A stretch of 64,000 bases of DNA from Mycobacterium sp. (GCA_021732005.1 JAKFVT010000055.1:79566-143565); one strand, 5' to 3'; positions 53,130-63,678 are shown, numbered from the stretch's first letter. Made by a program: numbers and translations. Notes: a model not told the origin generated them from the letters alone.

Positions 53130-54694
53130 TGGCCGCATTCGACTTCGTCGTCATCGGCGCAGGGTCGGCGGGCTGTGCGGTCGCCGCGCGCCTGGCCGAA
53201 GGAAGTGCACGTGTCCTGCTGCTGGAGGCCGGCGGTTCGGACCGGCGCCTGACGGTGCGGGCGCCGCTGGCCTTCGCCGCGCAGATGGGCGGCCCGACCG
53301 ACTGGGACTACCGCACGGCACCCGAACCGGCGTGCGACGGCCGGGTCATCCCGCAGCCCCGGGGTCGCGTGCTCGGCGGGACCAGCTCGATGAACGCGAT
53401 GGTGTGGATCCGCGGCACCCGACTCGACTACGACGGCTGGGACCTGCCCGGTTGGGGGTGGTCCGATGTCGAGCCGGTGTTCCGCCGCATCGAGTCGCAC
53501 TATCTGGGCGGCCCGGCGCACGGGACCGCCGGCCCGATCCGAATCACCCGGCTGGCGGAGCCCGACGTGACCTCCGTCCGATGGGTGCACGCCGCCCGCG
53601 CCGCCGGTGTCAGCGACAACGAGGACATCGGCGGACCTGATCTCGACGGGTCGTCCATTGCTCCGGTGACGGTCTGGAAGGGGCAGCGCTGGAACACCGC
53701 TCGGGCGTATCTGCCTGCGGCGCGGCGTCGTTCGAATTTCAGTGTCGTGACCGGGGCGCTGGTGCACCGGGTGGTGATCCGCGACGGACGCGCGGTGGCC
53801 GTGGAGTACGAACGCAAGGGGCGGCGGCATATCGTCTCCGCCGGCCGCGAGATCGTCCTGTCGGCCGGGGCGTACGGAACGCCGCAGCTGCTGCAGCTCT
53901 CCGGCGTCGGCGCGGCCGACCACCTCAGCGCGGCGGGAATCACGCCGGTCATCGAAAGCCCCAGGGTGGGAACCAACCTCACCGATCATCCGGCTGCCGC
54001 GATGAGTTGGGACGTACACCCCGGCTTCATCGGCCTGTCGGATGCTCAGAAGCCACAGTGGTTGCTGCGGTGGTTGTTTCGGCGCACCGGAAAACTCACC
54101 AGCAATGCGATGGAGGCGATCGCGCAGGTCCGGTCCCTCCCCGACCTGCCTGCCCCGGATTTCCAGCTGATTCACTCCCCCAGCTACGTCAACCTGATCG
54201 CGATGGAGCAAGAGCTTCGCCGCGCCTCGTCGGTGCTGCAGTCCTACTGGACCCCGGAAAGCCGCGGCACCGTGATGGCGCAGTCCGCGGATCCACATGT
54301 GCCACCGGAGATTCGGCTCAACACCTTGGCCCACCCGGACGACGTGCAGGCGTTCATCCGTATCGTGCGACGCACCCGGGAGATCGTCGGCACCGAGCCG
54401 TTCGCCTCGGTGATCACGACCGAACTGCACCCCGGCCCGGACACCGTCACCGACGCCCAGATCGAGGCGTGGCTGCGTAGTTCGATCGCCACCACCGGAC
54501 ACCCCGCCTGCTCGGCGGCGATGGGCACCGACGCCGGCAGCGTACTGGACGAGAACCTGAAAGTGCGTGGCGTCACCGGCCTGCGGGTGGCTGACGCGTC
54601 GGTGTTCCCCCGCATCCCGCGGGCCAACACCAACGCCCCGGCGATCCTGGTCGGTGAGCGGTGCGCCGACTTCATCAAGGCGGCGGACCGGTGA
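53129..54694 (+). CDS. GMC family FAD-dependent oxidoreductase
   Basis: 521 aa; FVVIGAGSAGCAVAARLAE...GRVLGGTSSMNAMVWIRG...GHPACSAAMG...RVADASVFPRIP. Confidence 0.95.
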   Translation: MAAFDFVVIGAGSAGCAVAARLAEGSARVLLLEAGGSDRRLTVRAPLAFAAQMGGPTDWDYRTAPEPACDGRVIPQPRGRVLGGTSSMNAMVWIRGTRLDYDGWDLPGWGWSDVEPVFRRIESHYLGGPAHGTAGPIRITRLAEPDVTSVRWVHAARAAGVSDNEDIGGPDLDGSSIAPVTVWKGQRWNTARAYLPAARRRSNFSVVTGALVHRVVIRDGRAVAVEYERKGRRHIVSAGREIVLSAGAYGTPQLLQLSGVGAADHLSAAGITPVIESPRVGTNLTDHPAAAMSWDVHPGFIGLSDAQKPQWLLRWLFRRTGKLTSNAMEAIAQVRSLPDLPAPDFQLIHSPSYVNLIAMEQELRRASSVLQSYWTPESRGTVMAQSADPHVPPEIRLNTLAHPDDVQAFIRIVRRTREIVGTEPFASVITTELHPGPDTVTDAQIEAWLRSSIATTGHPACSAAMGTDAGSVLDENLKVRGVTGLRVADASVFPRIPRANTNAPAILVGERCADFIKAADR

Positions 54695-55072
54695 CCGTCT
54701 TCGATGCGCATTTCCACATCGTCGATCCCCGGTTTCCGCTGTTGCCCATCCTGACCGGCCTGCCCCAGATCAGCATCGACCACCCGGCCATGTCGGACGA
54801 CACAGGCGGAGCGCTGCTGCGGCTGGTGGAGTCCGGCGCCGTGGTGAAGGCCACCGGCTTGGGCCGGATCAGCGTCACCGACCCCGACGCCCTGATGCGC
54901 GACATCGTGACCGCGAATCCCGCCGCACCGATCTTCGGCAGTGACCTGCCCTCTACCCCGGGCGGCAATTCCGTTCCAGGACAGCGATATCGAGCGGCTC
55001 GCGGATGCCGTCGGCGCCGACCACGTCGATGCGGTGCTGGCGACGAACGCGCGGAACTTCTACCGGCTCTGA
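54691..55072 (+). pseudogene. Decayed TIM-barrel amidohydrolase (internal loss plus frameshift)
   Basis: Frame 1: VTVFDAHFHIVDPRFPLLP|ILTGLPQISIDHPAMSDDTGGALLRLVESGAVVKATG...IFGSDLPSTP; frame 2 resumes AAIPFQDSDIERLADAVGADHVDAVLATNARNFYRL*. Confidence 0.75.
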
Positions 55073-55713
55073 CCGAAGAGCTGGCCCCGCAGCAGCTGTT
55101 TGAGCGCGGCCACCGTCGCGTGGTACTCCTCTGGCGGCGGTGTGCTGGCGGCGTATTCGTTCAGGCCCCGGAAGATCATGTACACCGCGTTGGCCGCGCT
55201 CTCCACGTCGACCCCGCGGCCCAACACCTTCTCGCGGGCGCCCTGGGAGAGGATGTCGCGGATCAGGTTGCGTAGCGCGACGAATCGGGTGTCGCTGTTC
55301 TCGGCGAGGTGCAGGTGCTGCGGGCTCTCGGCGCGGATGGCCCGGTCGAAGGCGACGGCGAGCGGGTAGTCCTGCATCACCCGCACGCTTTCGTCCAGCA
55401 CCGCCATCAGTTTGTCCAGGGTGGCGGCGTTGTCTTCGGCGGCCTGCTCCAGCCGGGGTACGGCGATGGTCGCGACCTCGTCGAAGGTGGCCTTGACGAG
55501 TTCAGCCTTGTTCGGAAAGTAGTGATAGAGACTGCCGCTGGTCATATTCGCCTCGCGGGCGATCTCGCGGATCGTCGTCCGCGAGTAGCCGACGGCCGCG
55601 ACGCAGCGCATGGTCGCCTCGAGAATGCGCCGCCTCGTCTCCTCGCTGTTGGCGCCCACCGGCCGGCCGAGGAGCGAGGAAGCGGCCGACTCTGCACCTT
55701 TGGGTTTCGCCAT
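55060..55713 (-). CDS. TetR/AcrR family transcriptional regulator
   Basis: 217 aa; RRRILEATMRCVAAVGYSRTTIREIAREANMTSGSLYHYFPNKAELVKATFDE. Confidence 0.93.
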   Translation of the reverse strand: MAKPKGAESAASSLLGRPVGANSEETRRRILEATMRCVAAVGYSRTTIREIAREANMTSGSLYHYFPNKAELVKATFDEVATIAVPRLEQAAEDNAATLDKLMAVLDESVRVMQDYPLAVAFDRAIRAESPQHLHLAENSDTRFVALRNLIRDILSQGAREKVLGRGVDVESAANAVYMIFRGLNEYAASTPPPEEYHATVAALKQLLRGQLFGQSR

Positions 55714-55764
55714 CGCTTTCAGAAGCTTCTCACAGTCGCGAGCCGATCGGTTAGAGTCCGCGTC

Positions 55765-56586
55765 GTGGCAGACCTCATCGACACCGTCGCAGTAGTCACC
55801 GGCGCGGCCCGCGGCCAGGGCCGCAGTCATGCCGTCGCACTGGCCGCCGAGGGCGCCGACATCATCGCGATCGACCGCTGCGCCGACATCGACTCGATCC
55901 CGTACCCACTGGCCACCAAGGACGATCTCGACGAGACCGTCCGCCTCGTCGAGGCGCAGGGCCGCCGCATCGTTCCGGTCGTCGCCGATGTGCGCGACCT
56001 CGACGCCATGGCGGCCGGGGTACGCAGCGGTGTGGACGCGCTCGGGGAGATCGACATCGTGGTGGCCAACGCCGGGGTGGTGGCGATCGGTCTCAAGGAT
56101 CCGCTCGACACCGAGGTGTACCGCGACATTGTCGAGACCAACCTCAACGGGGTGTGGCACACCATCGTTGCCACCGTGCCCTCGATCATCCGCAAGGGCC
56201 GCGGCGGCTCGATCATCTTGACGAGTTCGGCGCAGGGCCTGGTCGGCAAGGGCGGCGACGGCAGCGCGGCGATGTTCGCCTATGCGGCGGCCAAGCACGG
56301 TGTCGTCGGACTGATGCGCTCCGCGGCCAACGCCTATGCCCAGCACAGCATCCGCGTGAACACGGTGCATCCCAGCGGCGTCGGCACCCCGATGATCCTC
56401 AACGACCACACACTCAAGACGTTCCAGGAGAACCCCAACGGTGCCGCGCTGTCGGCCAATCTGCTGCCGGTCCCGTTCGTCGAGGCCGAGGACGTCACCA
56501 ACGTGGTGGTCTTCCTGGCCGGCCCCAAGGCCCGCTACATCACCGGCGTCGCGCTACCGGTCGATGCCGGTCACGCGGTGATGTGA
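55765..56586 (+). CDS. Mycofactocin-coupled SDR family oxidoreductase
   Basis: 273 aa (GTG start); VVTGAARGQGRSHAVALAAEGADIIAIDRCADIDSIPYPLATKDDLDETVRLVEAQGRRIV insertion typical of this subfamily. Confidence 0.88.
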   Translation: MADLIDTVAVVTGAARGQGRSHAVALAAEGADIIAIDRCADIDSIPYPLATKDDLDETVRLVEAQGRRIVPVVADVRDLDAMAAGVRSGVDALGEIDIVVANAGVVAIGLKDPLDTEVYRDIVETNLNGVWHTIVATVPSIIRKGRGGSIILTSSAQGLVGKGGDGSAAMFAYAAAKHGVVGLMRSAANAYAQHSIRVNTVHPSGVGTPMILNDHTLKTFQENPNGAALSANLLPVPFVEAEDVTNVVVFLAGPKARYITGVALPVDAGHAVM

Positions 56587-57507
56587 CCGGAGGGAGAGCA
56601 GCCCGCCCGCGGTCAGAATGACCCACGCGGCCAACGCGACCCAGAAGAACACCAGCGAGATGGTGTTCAGTCCGCACCACCCCGTTTCGGCGGCCATCGC
56701 GAACGTCGCCGCCGAGAACATGCCGAGCGGGAACACCATCGCCCACCACACGCCCCTGAACTTCCACCCGCCCGGCTCGTAGTTGATCCGCCGGATCGCG
56801 AAGTAGGCCAGCACCGGAATCCACAGTGTCGCAATCACCCAGGTGAGCACGGTGATCGCGACGACGGTGTCCGACGGCCAGACACGGTGAATCCGATCAC
56901 CGGCCAGGGTCGCGATTGCCAGGCCTCCCATCAGGATCCAGCCGTCGGGTTCGAACCCCTCCGGGTTCAGCCGCTCGTAGAAGGCCCGCCAGAGGATCAG
57001 CGCGGTCATCGCGGCGTACGCCACCAGCGCCAGCGCCCAGAACAACAGCGCACCGAACAGCCAGTGCAGATCCGCGGACAGGATGGCCAGCCCCGAGGTT
57101 GCCACACTGGCCAGCTCCCACGCACCATGCGAACGGTCTCGCAACCCGAGCCATCGGATCCGCCACATCCGCCGGACCACCACTGGCGTCAGCGTGAGCC
57201 AGAATTGCAGTGCCAGAGCGGCCAGGATCCACAGCACGGCGCGGTATTCGGCCAGGCGGGTACCGAGCACCCCGCACGCCGCCACGTAGGTGAAGAGCCT
57301 CAGCAGCACGTCGGGGTCGCCGAAGTCCGGCCCCGTCCGCCGCCAGATGAGCGCGCACGCCACGACGAGGACCGCCAGCGCAACCGCGGCGATCACGGCC
57401 AGCGCCGCGCTGATCCAGCGATACCCGTGGTCGGCGGCAGCTATCGAAACGATGCCGGTGGCCATCACCGCCGCGAACACGTCGGGCGGTGGCCGCATCT
57501 CAGCCAA
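56554..57507 (-). CDS. TDT/tellurite-resistance family (SLAC1-like) transporter
   Basis: 317 aa, about 9-10 hydrophobic segments; [33 protein letters not shown]. Confidence 0.8.
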   Translation of the reverse strand: MAEMRPPPDVFAAVMATGIVSIAAADHGYRWISAALAVIAAVALAVLVVACALIWRRTGPDFGDPDVLLRLFTYVAACGVLGTRLAEYRAVLWILAALALQFWLTLTPVVVRRMWRIRWLGLRDRSHGAWELASVATSGLAILSADLHWLFGALLFWALALVAYAAMTALILWRAFYERLNPEGFEPDGWILMGGLAIATLAGDRIHRVWPSDTVVAITVLTWVIATLWIPVLAYFAIRRINYEPGGWKFRGVWWAMVFPLGMFSAATFAMAAETGWCGLNTISLVFFWVALAAWVILTAGGLLSLRSHHRVTGIDR

Positions 57508-58726
57508 GCTCGACGAAGAGGTGCCGAATGCCGGTGTGCCGGTTGCTGCGGGCCCATTCGACCGGCTTGACCACCTGGATCTCCGGGAAACGGGTCAACA
57601 GTTCCTCGTAGAGCACCCGCAGCTCCAGCCGGGCGAGGTTGGCGCCCAGGCAGTAATGCACGCCCTGCCCGAACCCCAAGTGCGGGTTCCGTTTACGGCC
57701 CACGTCGAAAGAGTCTGGGTCGTCGAACACAGAGCCGTCGCGGTTGGCCGAACCCTCCCAGACCAGCACCTTGTCACCAGCCCGGATCGAGCACCCGCCG
57801 AGCTCGGTGTCCCGGGTTGCGGTGCGCCGCTTGGACGGTGACGGCGAAGTCCAGCGGACGATCTCCTCCACCGCAGTCGGCAACAGTGCGGGATCCGCCC
57901 GCAACCGCATGCGCTGATCGGGGTGCTCAGCCAACGCCAGCAGGCCGCCGGCCACCGCGTTACGGGTAGTTTCAGCGCCCGCGCTGAACAGTAGATTGAA
58001 GAACAGGTACAGCTCGAGGTCACTCAATGACGGCGCGTCGGGGTCGTCGACGGTGGCGTTGGCCACCACCGAGAGCATGTCGTCACCGGGCTCGGCGCGC
58101 TTCTTCGCGATCAGCTCGGAGCCGTAGGCGTAGATCCGCGATCCCGCCTCCTCGATCGACATGGTGCCGATCTCACCTTTGCGGGAGTCACCGAAGTCGA
58201 AGCTCGGTTCGATGGCCCGGAACAGCCAATGTCGTTCGCTCTCCGGCACTCCCAGCAGAATGCAGATCATCTGCATGGGTAGTTCGGCGGCCACCTCGAC
58301 CAGGAAATCGAAGGGCACCCCGGGCTGAACGGCATCCAGCAGTACGCGGGTGCGCTGGCGGAGGTCGTCTTCGACCCGGCCGATCATCCGCGGAGTCAGG
58401 CCCGAGCTGACCAGGCGCCTGATACGGGTGTGGCGCGGGTCGTCCATCATGTTGAGCACCTGACCGGCGATCGACAGGTCCTGCAGAAGCGTGCCGCCGA
58501 ACGGGCGCTCACCGCCGGTCACCGACGAGTAGGTGTCCTGATCTCGCAGCACGGCAAGGGTTTCCGGATGAGTCGCCACCGACCAGAACCCTTCGCCGTC
58601 CGGCGTGTTGTCGGTCGGCGAGTGCCAGTACACCGGTGCTTCGCGGCGGTGGATCGCGAACAAGTGGTGCGGGAAACCCTCGGCGAAGTTGTCGAGGTCG
58701 GTGAAGTCGATGTCGCTCAGCAACAT
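57500..58726 (-). CDS. Cytochrome P450
   Basis: 408 aa; I-helix [12 protein letters not shown]; heme loop [21 protein letters not shown]. Confidence 0.96.
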   Translation of the reverse strand: MLLSDIDFTDLDNFAEGFPHHLFAIHRREAPVYWHSPTDNTPDGEGFWSVATHPETLAVLRDQDTYSSVTGGERPFGGTLLQDLSIAGQVLNMMDDPRHTRIRRLVSSGLTPRMIGRVEDDLRQRTRVLLDAVQPGVPFDFLVEVAAELPMQMICILLGVPESERHWLFRAIEPSFDFGDSRKGEIGTMSIEEAGSRIYAYGSELIAKKRAEPGDDMLSVVANATVDDPDAPSLSDLELYLFFNLLFSAGAETTRNAVAGGLLALAEHPDQRMRLRADPALLPTAVEEIVRWTSPSPSKRRTATRDTELGGCSIRAGDKVLVWEGSANRDGSVFDDPDSFDVGRKRNPHLGFGQGVHYCLGANLARLELRVLYEELLTRFPEIQVVKPVEWARSNRHTGIRHLFVELG

Positions 58727-58730
58727 TGGA

Positions 58731-60149
58731 CTACAGGATCGCGCCGGGCGTGTACTTGGCGGCGTCGGGGTAGTCGCTGACCACGTGGTCCACCGCGGCG
58801 ATCACCTGGTCGACCTGACTTCCCGCCGCCCCGGTGAACGCCGCCTTGTCGGCCAGCGCGGCGTCCAGCGCCGCCCGGTCCAGCGGCAGCCTATCGTCGG
58901 CGGCCAACCGATCCAGCAGGTCAGGTTCGGCGCCCTTCTCCCGCATCGCCAGCGCGACCGCCACCGCATGTTCCTTGATGACCTCGTGCGCGGTCTCGCG
59001 GCCCACACCGGCCCGCACCGCCGCGATCAGCACCTTGGTGGTGGCCAGGAACGGCAGGTAGCGATCCAGTTCTCGCTGGATGACCGCGGGATAGGCGCCG
59101 AACTCGTCGAGCACCGTCAAGAACGTCTCGATCTGCCCGTCGACGGCGAAGAACGCGTCCGGCAGCGCCACCCGGCGCACCACCGAACAGAAGACATCGC
59201 CCTCATTCCATTGCGCGCCAGCCAGTTCCGCCGTCATCGACGCGTAGCCGCGCAGCACCACCTGCAGTCCGTTGACCCGCTCACAGCTGCGGGTGTTCAT
59301 CTTGTGCGGCATCGCCGACGAGCCGACCTGTCCCGCCGCGAAGCCTTCGGTGACCAGCTCATGGCCGGCCATCAGTCGCACGGTGTGCGCGAACGACGAC
59401 GGGCCGGCACCCAGCTGAACCAGCGCCGAAACCACGTCGTGGTCCAGCGAGCGCGGGTAGACCTGGCCGACGCTGGTGAAAACGGCGTTGAAACCCAGGA
59501 ATTCGGCGACCCGGCGTTCCAGCTCGGCCAGCCGGACGGCGTCGCCGTCGAACAGGTCGAGCATGTCCTGAGCGGTGCCCATCGGGCCCTTGATGCCGCG
59601 CAGCGGATACCGGTCGATCAGCTCGCGAACCCGCGCCAGCGCGATCAGGGTCTCCTCGGCGGCCGACGCGAACCGCTTGCCCAACGTGGTGGCCTGCGCC
59701 GCGACGTTGTGACTGCGGCCGGCCATCACCACATCGCGGTACAGCACCGCGCGCTCGGCCAGGCGTGCCACCACGGCCACACCGTGGGCGTGCACGAGTT
59801 CCAGCGAGCGGCGGATCTGCAGCTGCTCGACGTTCTCGGTGAGGTCGCGGCTGGTCATGCCCTTGTGCACGTGCTCGTGTCCGGCCAGGGCATTGAATTC
59901 CTCGATGCGGGCCTTGACGTCGTGGCGGGTGACCCGTTCGCGGGCGGCGATCGACGCGAGGTCCACCTGCTCGAGCACCCGCTCGTAGTCCGCGACCACG
60001 CCGTCGGGCACGTCAACGCCGAGTTCGGACTGGGCGCGCAGGACTGCCAGCCACAGCCGGCGTTCGGCGACGATCTTGGCTTCGGGCGACCAGATCGCGA
60101 CCATGTCCGCGCTGGCGTAGCGGCCGGCCAGCACATTGGGGATTGTCAC
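58731..60149 (-). CDS. purB: Adenylosuccinate lyase
   Basis: 472 aa (GTG start); [37 protein letters not shown]...[20 protein letters not shown]. Confidence 0.97.
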   Translation of the reverse strand: MTIPNVLAGRYASADMVAIWSPEAKIVAERRLWLAVLRAQSELGVDVPDGVVADYERVLEQVDLASIAARERVTRHDVKARIEEFNALAGHEHVHKGMTSRDLTENVEQLQIRRSLELVHAHGVAVVARLAERAVLYRDVVMAGRSHNVAAQATTLGKRFASAAEETLIALARVRELIDRYPLRGIKGPMGTAQDMLDLFDGDAVRLAELERRVAEFLGFNAVFTSVGQVYPRSLDHDVVSALVQLGAGPSSFAHTVRLMAGHELVTEGFAAGQVGSSAMPHKMNTRSCERVNGLQVVLRGYASMTAELAGAQWNEGDVFCSVVRRVALPDAFFAVDGQIETFLTVLDEFGAYPAVIQRELDRYLPFLATTKVLIAAVRAGVGRETAHEVIKEHAVAVALAMREKGAEPDLLDRLAADDRLPLDRAALDAALADKAAFTGAAGSQVDQVIAAVDHVVSDYPDAAKYTPGAIL

Positions 60150-60189
60150 AATCCCACAGCTTACGGCCCTGGTACGGCAAGGTAGACGG

Positions 60190-61908
60190 ATGCACTTTGT
60201 CGGCCTGGATCTGGCCTGGGGTGAACGCAAGCCGACGGGTGTCGCCGCGCTAGACGACGACGGACGGCTCGTCCATATCGCTAGCGCGCAAGACGATTCG
60301 AGCATCCTCGACGAGGTCGGCCCGTTCGTCGACGGACCGTGCCTGGTCGCCATCGACGCCCCGCTCATCGTGACCAACGCGACCGGCCAGCGTGGCTGCG
60401 AAACCGACCTGAACCGCGACTTCGCCAAATTCGAGGCCGGCGCGCACCCGTCGAACAGGGGTAAGCCCGAATTCGCCGGAACCCCGCGCGGCGCGCGGAT
60501 CGCCGAAGCGCTCGGCCTGGACATGGACCCGCACTCACGGGCGTCGCGGCGGGCCATCGAGGTCTATCCACATCCGGCCACGGTGGTGCTGTTCCGGCTG
60601 GGCCGCACGCTGAAGTACAAACAGAAGCAGGGCCGCGGCCTGCCCCAACTGCGCACCGAACTGCTGCGGCTGATGGACGAGATCGAGCGACTCGCCCACG
60701 CCACGGTGCCGCTGCGGGTCGGCGATCATCCGGACTGGATGGCCATGCGTGCGACCGTCGAGAACGCCCAGCGCAAAAGCGAATTGCGCCGCGCAGAGGA
60801 CCCGATCGATGCAGTCGTGTGCGCCTACGTCGGGTTGTACGCCACCCAGCGGCCGGGTTCGGTGACCACCTACGGAGACTTCGCCACCGGCTACATCGTC
60901 ACGCCGACACTGCCGTCGGATCTGACGCCCACTCCGCCGGAACCCATGCCCGGTGTGGTCGGTGACGCCGTCGCCCGGTACGCCGAGCGTCGGCCTGCTT
61001 TGGTCGCCACCACCGAGCACTACCTGGCGCTGGTCACGCGTCTGCTCGACGATGCGGGCATCAACTACCTCAGCGTGACGGCCCGCACCAAGAGCGTCGC
61101 GTCGTTCGCGGCCAAGGCTGATCGCAGCAGCAACGGCCAGCGGCTCTACACCGACCCGTCCTCGCAGATCACCGACCAGGTCGGCCTGCGGGTGATCACC
61201 TACCTGCGCGAGGACGTCACCGCGGTCGGCACCCTGCTGTCTGAGGAATTCGACGTGTTGACCGACCTCGACATGGGGCAGGTCACGGCTCGCGAGGGCC
61301 GCTGGGGATACGCCAGCAGGCACATGCTGATCGCCAATGACGCTGAGACGCAGCCGGCCTCGGTCCAGATACGCACCGTCCTGCAACACGCGTGGGCAGA
61401 ATTCGAACACGACATCCGGTACAAGGGAACGGTCCCCGAGCAGGACGCCGCGGAACTCGACCGCCGGTTCACCCTGGCCGCGGGCCTGCTCGAGTTGGCC
61501 GACCGCGAGTTCACCGAGATCCGTGACCGATTACGCACATCCATGGCCGAAGTGCGCAGCCCGGACACGGCGGAGTCGGGTATCGCGACGCCGGTGCTGG
61601 CCACCTACCTGGGGCACCGCTTTCCTGAAGCCGGGTGGTCGCGGACCGAGCATTACGGCTGGATGGCGGCGCTGCTCGTCGACCTCGGCATCCTCACCCT
61701 CGACGCCCTCGAGGAGCTGTTGACCAATGTCGACACCGAGGCCGTCAACAAGAAGATGGACTACCGTTTCCCGGCAGGTGCGGTGCGACGCTTGGACGAC
61801 GCACTACTGGCCACGTTCGCCGACCGCTACGTCGGCCTGCCGGGCAACGCGCATCGGGTGGCGCTGCTGCAGAACCGGCTCGCGCGGTTGCAGAGCCCGC
61901 CGAACTGA
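60190..61908 (+). CDS. relZ: DUF429 (RNase H-like) - (p)ppGpp synthetase (RelA/SpoT) fusion protein, RelZ-like
   Basis: 572 aa; N-term MHFVGLDLAWGERKPTGVAALDDDG...VAIDAPLIV; C-term ARTKSVASFAAKA...ITDQVGLRVITYL...YASRHMLI...VQIRTVLQHAWAEFEHDIRYKG. Confidence 0.87.
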   Translation: MHFVGLDLAWGERKPTGVAALDDDGRLVHIASAQDDSSILDEVGPFVDGPCLVAIDAPLIVTNATGQRGCETDLNRDFAKFEAGAHPSNRGKPEFAGTPRGARIAEALGLDMDPHSRASRRAIEVYPHPATVVLFRLGRTLKYKQKQGRGLPQLRTELLRLMDEIERLAHATVPLRVGDHPDWMAMRATVENAQRKSELRRAEDPIDAVVCAYVGLYATQRPGSVTTYGDFATGYIVTPTLPSDLTPTPPEPMPGVVGDAVARYAERRPALVATTEHYLALVTRLLDDAGINYLSVTARTKSVASFAAKADRSSNGQRLYTDPSSQITDQVGLRVITYLREDVTAVGTLLSEEFDVLTDLDMGQVTAREGRWGYASRHMLIANDAETQPASVQIRTVLQHAWAEFEHDIRYKGTVPEQDAAELDRRFTLAAGLLELADREFTEIRDRLRTSMAEVRSPDTAESGIATPVLATYLGHRFPEAGWSRTEHYGWMAALLVDLGILTLDALEELLTNVDTEAVNKKMDYRFPAGAVRRLDDALLATFADRYVGLPGNAHRVALLQNRLARLQSPPN

Positions 61909-61928
61909 CGCCGAGATCGACGTAATGC

Positions 61929-62927
61929 TCAGGCCCGCAGGCCGGTCCACTCGTCCGACGTCCCGGTCAGCCGGCTCACCTGTTCCAGCAGGCGCCGCAC
62001 CTTGGCCGGATTTTCGTGGCGTTGCCAACCGAATGTGGTCGGCCGCTGACGGCGGTCATGCCAGAAATGCCCCGGCGTGGACTCCGGCCGGGTGGCGACC
62101 AGCCACACCGCGGTGTCCGCGCCGTCGGCCACGTCCCGCAGCAGCGGCCTGGTGAGGACCCGGAACCGCGGCAGGTACTCGGCCACGCCGGGGGTGTCGA
62201 CCCAGCCGGGATGCATGCTCTCCACCCGGATGTCGGTGCCGGCCAGCCGGCGTGCCCACGAGTCGGCCAGCACCACTTGCATCTTCTTGGTCCGCGCGTA
62301 GGCCCGGACCCCGTTGTAGCCGCGCCGGAACTCCAGATCGTCGACCACCAGCGGTGAGCCGTACATGCCGCCCGAGGACACCCACACCACCGACGCCCCG
62401 CCTGCCGCCCGCAGCAACGGGAGCAGCCGCTCGGTCATCAGATGGGGACCCAGTACGTGCGTCGCCAGCTGCACCTCATGGCCCTGCGGGGTGAGGACGC
62501 GGTCCTTGGGCATCAGGCCGGCGTTGTGGACCAGGCCGTTGAGCGCAGGGACCCGGTTGGCGAAATCGGTTGTCCAGTCCCGGACGGCATCGAGGTCCGA
62601 GACGTCGCACACCTCGCCCACCACGTGGGCGCCGGCCACCGATTCCCGGATCGCGGCGCACGACGTTTCCACTTTCTCGGGGTTGCGGCCCAGCAGGTGG
62701 ACCGTCGCACCCAGCGCGGCGAACGAGCGCGCCATCTCCAGGCCGATCCCGGCCGTCGCGCCCGCGATCACCACCCGTTTGCCCAGCAGAGCCTGCGGGT
62801 CGGCGTCGGCGGCCCACCAATGCCTGCGCAGGCCCGACCCGATTTTGGTGTAGCCCAGGACCAGCGCCCGGTCCATCACGCCGTCGAGCAGTTCCGTAGC
62901 CGGCCGGGCTAGCCCGGAAAGTTCCAT
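61929..62927 (-). CDS. SDR family oxidoreductase
   Basis: 332 aa; VVIAGATAGIGLEMARSFAALGATVHLLGRN; LVHNAGLMP; YARTKKMQVVLADSWARRL. Confidence 0.92.
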   Translation of the reverse strand: MELSGLARPATELLDGVMDRALVLGYTKIGSGLRRHWWAADADPQALLGKRVVIAGATAGIGLEMARSFAALGATVHLLGRNPEKVETSCAAIRESVAGAHVVGEVCDVSDLDAVRDWTTDFANRVPALNGLVHNAGLMPKDRVLTPQGHEVQLATHVLGPHLMTERLLPLLRAAGGASVVWVSSGGMYGSPLVVDDLEFRRGYNGVRAYARTKKMQVVLADSWARRLAGTDIRVESMHPGWVDTPGVAEYLPRFRVLTRPLLRDVADGADTAVWLVATRPESTPGHFWHDRRQRPTTFGWQRHENPAKVRRLLEQVSRLTGTSDEWTGLRA

Positions 62928-62945
62928 GTCTTCGAACGTAATCGC

Positions 62946-63554
62946 TCAGACCCGGACCGTGCGCTCGTCGATCGGGACCAACACGTCGATCACGTCCATC
63001 ACCGTGGCCCTGGCCACCTCTCGCGGACCGTCGCCGTCGCTGACCAGAGCCGAGACCACCGATCCGTCGACGGCGTGGACCAGAGCCGTCACCAGATCGG
63101 TCCGCACATTGCGCCCCGACCGCGCCATGGCCGACACCACGGCATCGACCCGCTGCTGGGCCAGCCGGTGCTGGATTTCGCGCAGTTCGGGGTGCCGGGC
63201 GCAGGCGATGTAGCGCTCGTACCGCGAGATCAGTTCTTCGCTGCTCGCCTCGCCGTCGGGATCGCCGACCAGCAGGTCGACCAATACGTCGGCAATCGCC
63301 TCCGCGCCGCGCCGCCGCCGCGGGAGCGCGTCCACCCGGGCCCGCAATTGCGCGGTCTCCACCGCACAGATGTACTCGACCGCCTTGAGCACCAGGTCGT
63401 CCAGCGAGGAGAAGTAGTAGGTGGTGGACGCCAGCGGCAAACCCGCGCGACGCGCCACCGAACGATGGCGCACCGCTTCGAATCCGCCTTCGCGAAGCAG
63501 CTCGGCGGCAGCGCTGATCAGCGCATACCGTCGCCGCTCGCCTTTGGGCGTCAT
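62946..63554 (-). CDS. TetR/AcrR family transcriptional regulator
   Basis: 202 aa from MTPKGERRRYALISAAAELLREGGFEAVRHRSVARRAGLPLASTTYYFSSLDDLVLKAVEYI. Confidence 0.92.
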   Translation of the reverse strand: MTPKGERRRYALISAAAELLREGGFEAVRHRSVARRAGLPLASTTYYFSSLDDLVLKAVEYICAVETAQLRARVDALPRRRRGAEAIADVLVDLLVGDPDGEASSEELISRYERYIACARHPELREIQHRLAQQRVDAVVSAMARSGRNVRTDLVTALVHAVDGSVVSALVSDGDGPREVARATVMDVIDVLVPIDERTVRV

Positions 63555-63678
63555 CGCTGCCGTCACGTTCAGCAATGCTGCCAGCAGCATCAACGGGACA
63601 TCGCTCTTTCACCGAATCATTAACCTGGCATCGACCTGCCGCTAGGCTCGATCGCCCTCTCCGCGGCGCAATGGCAAG

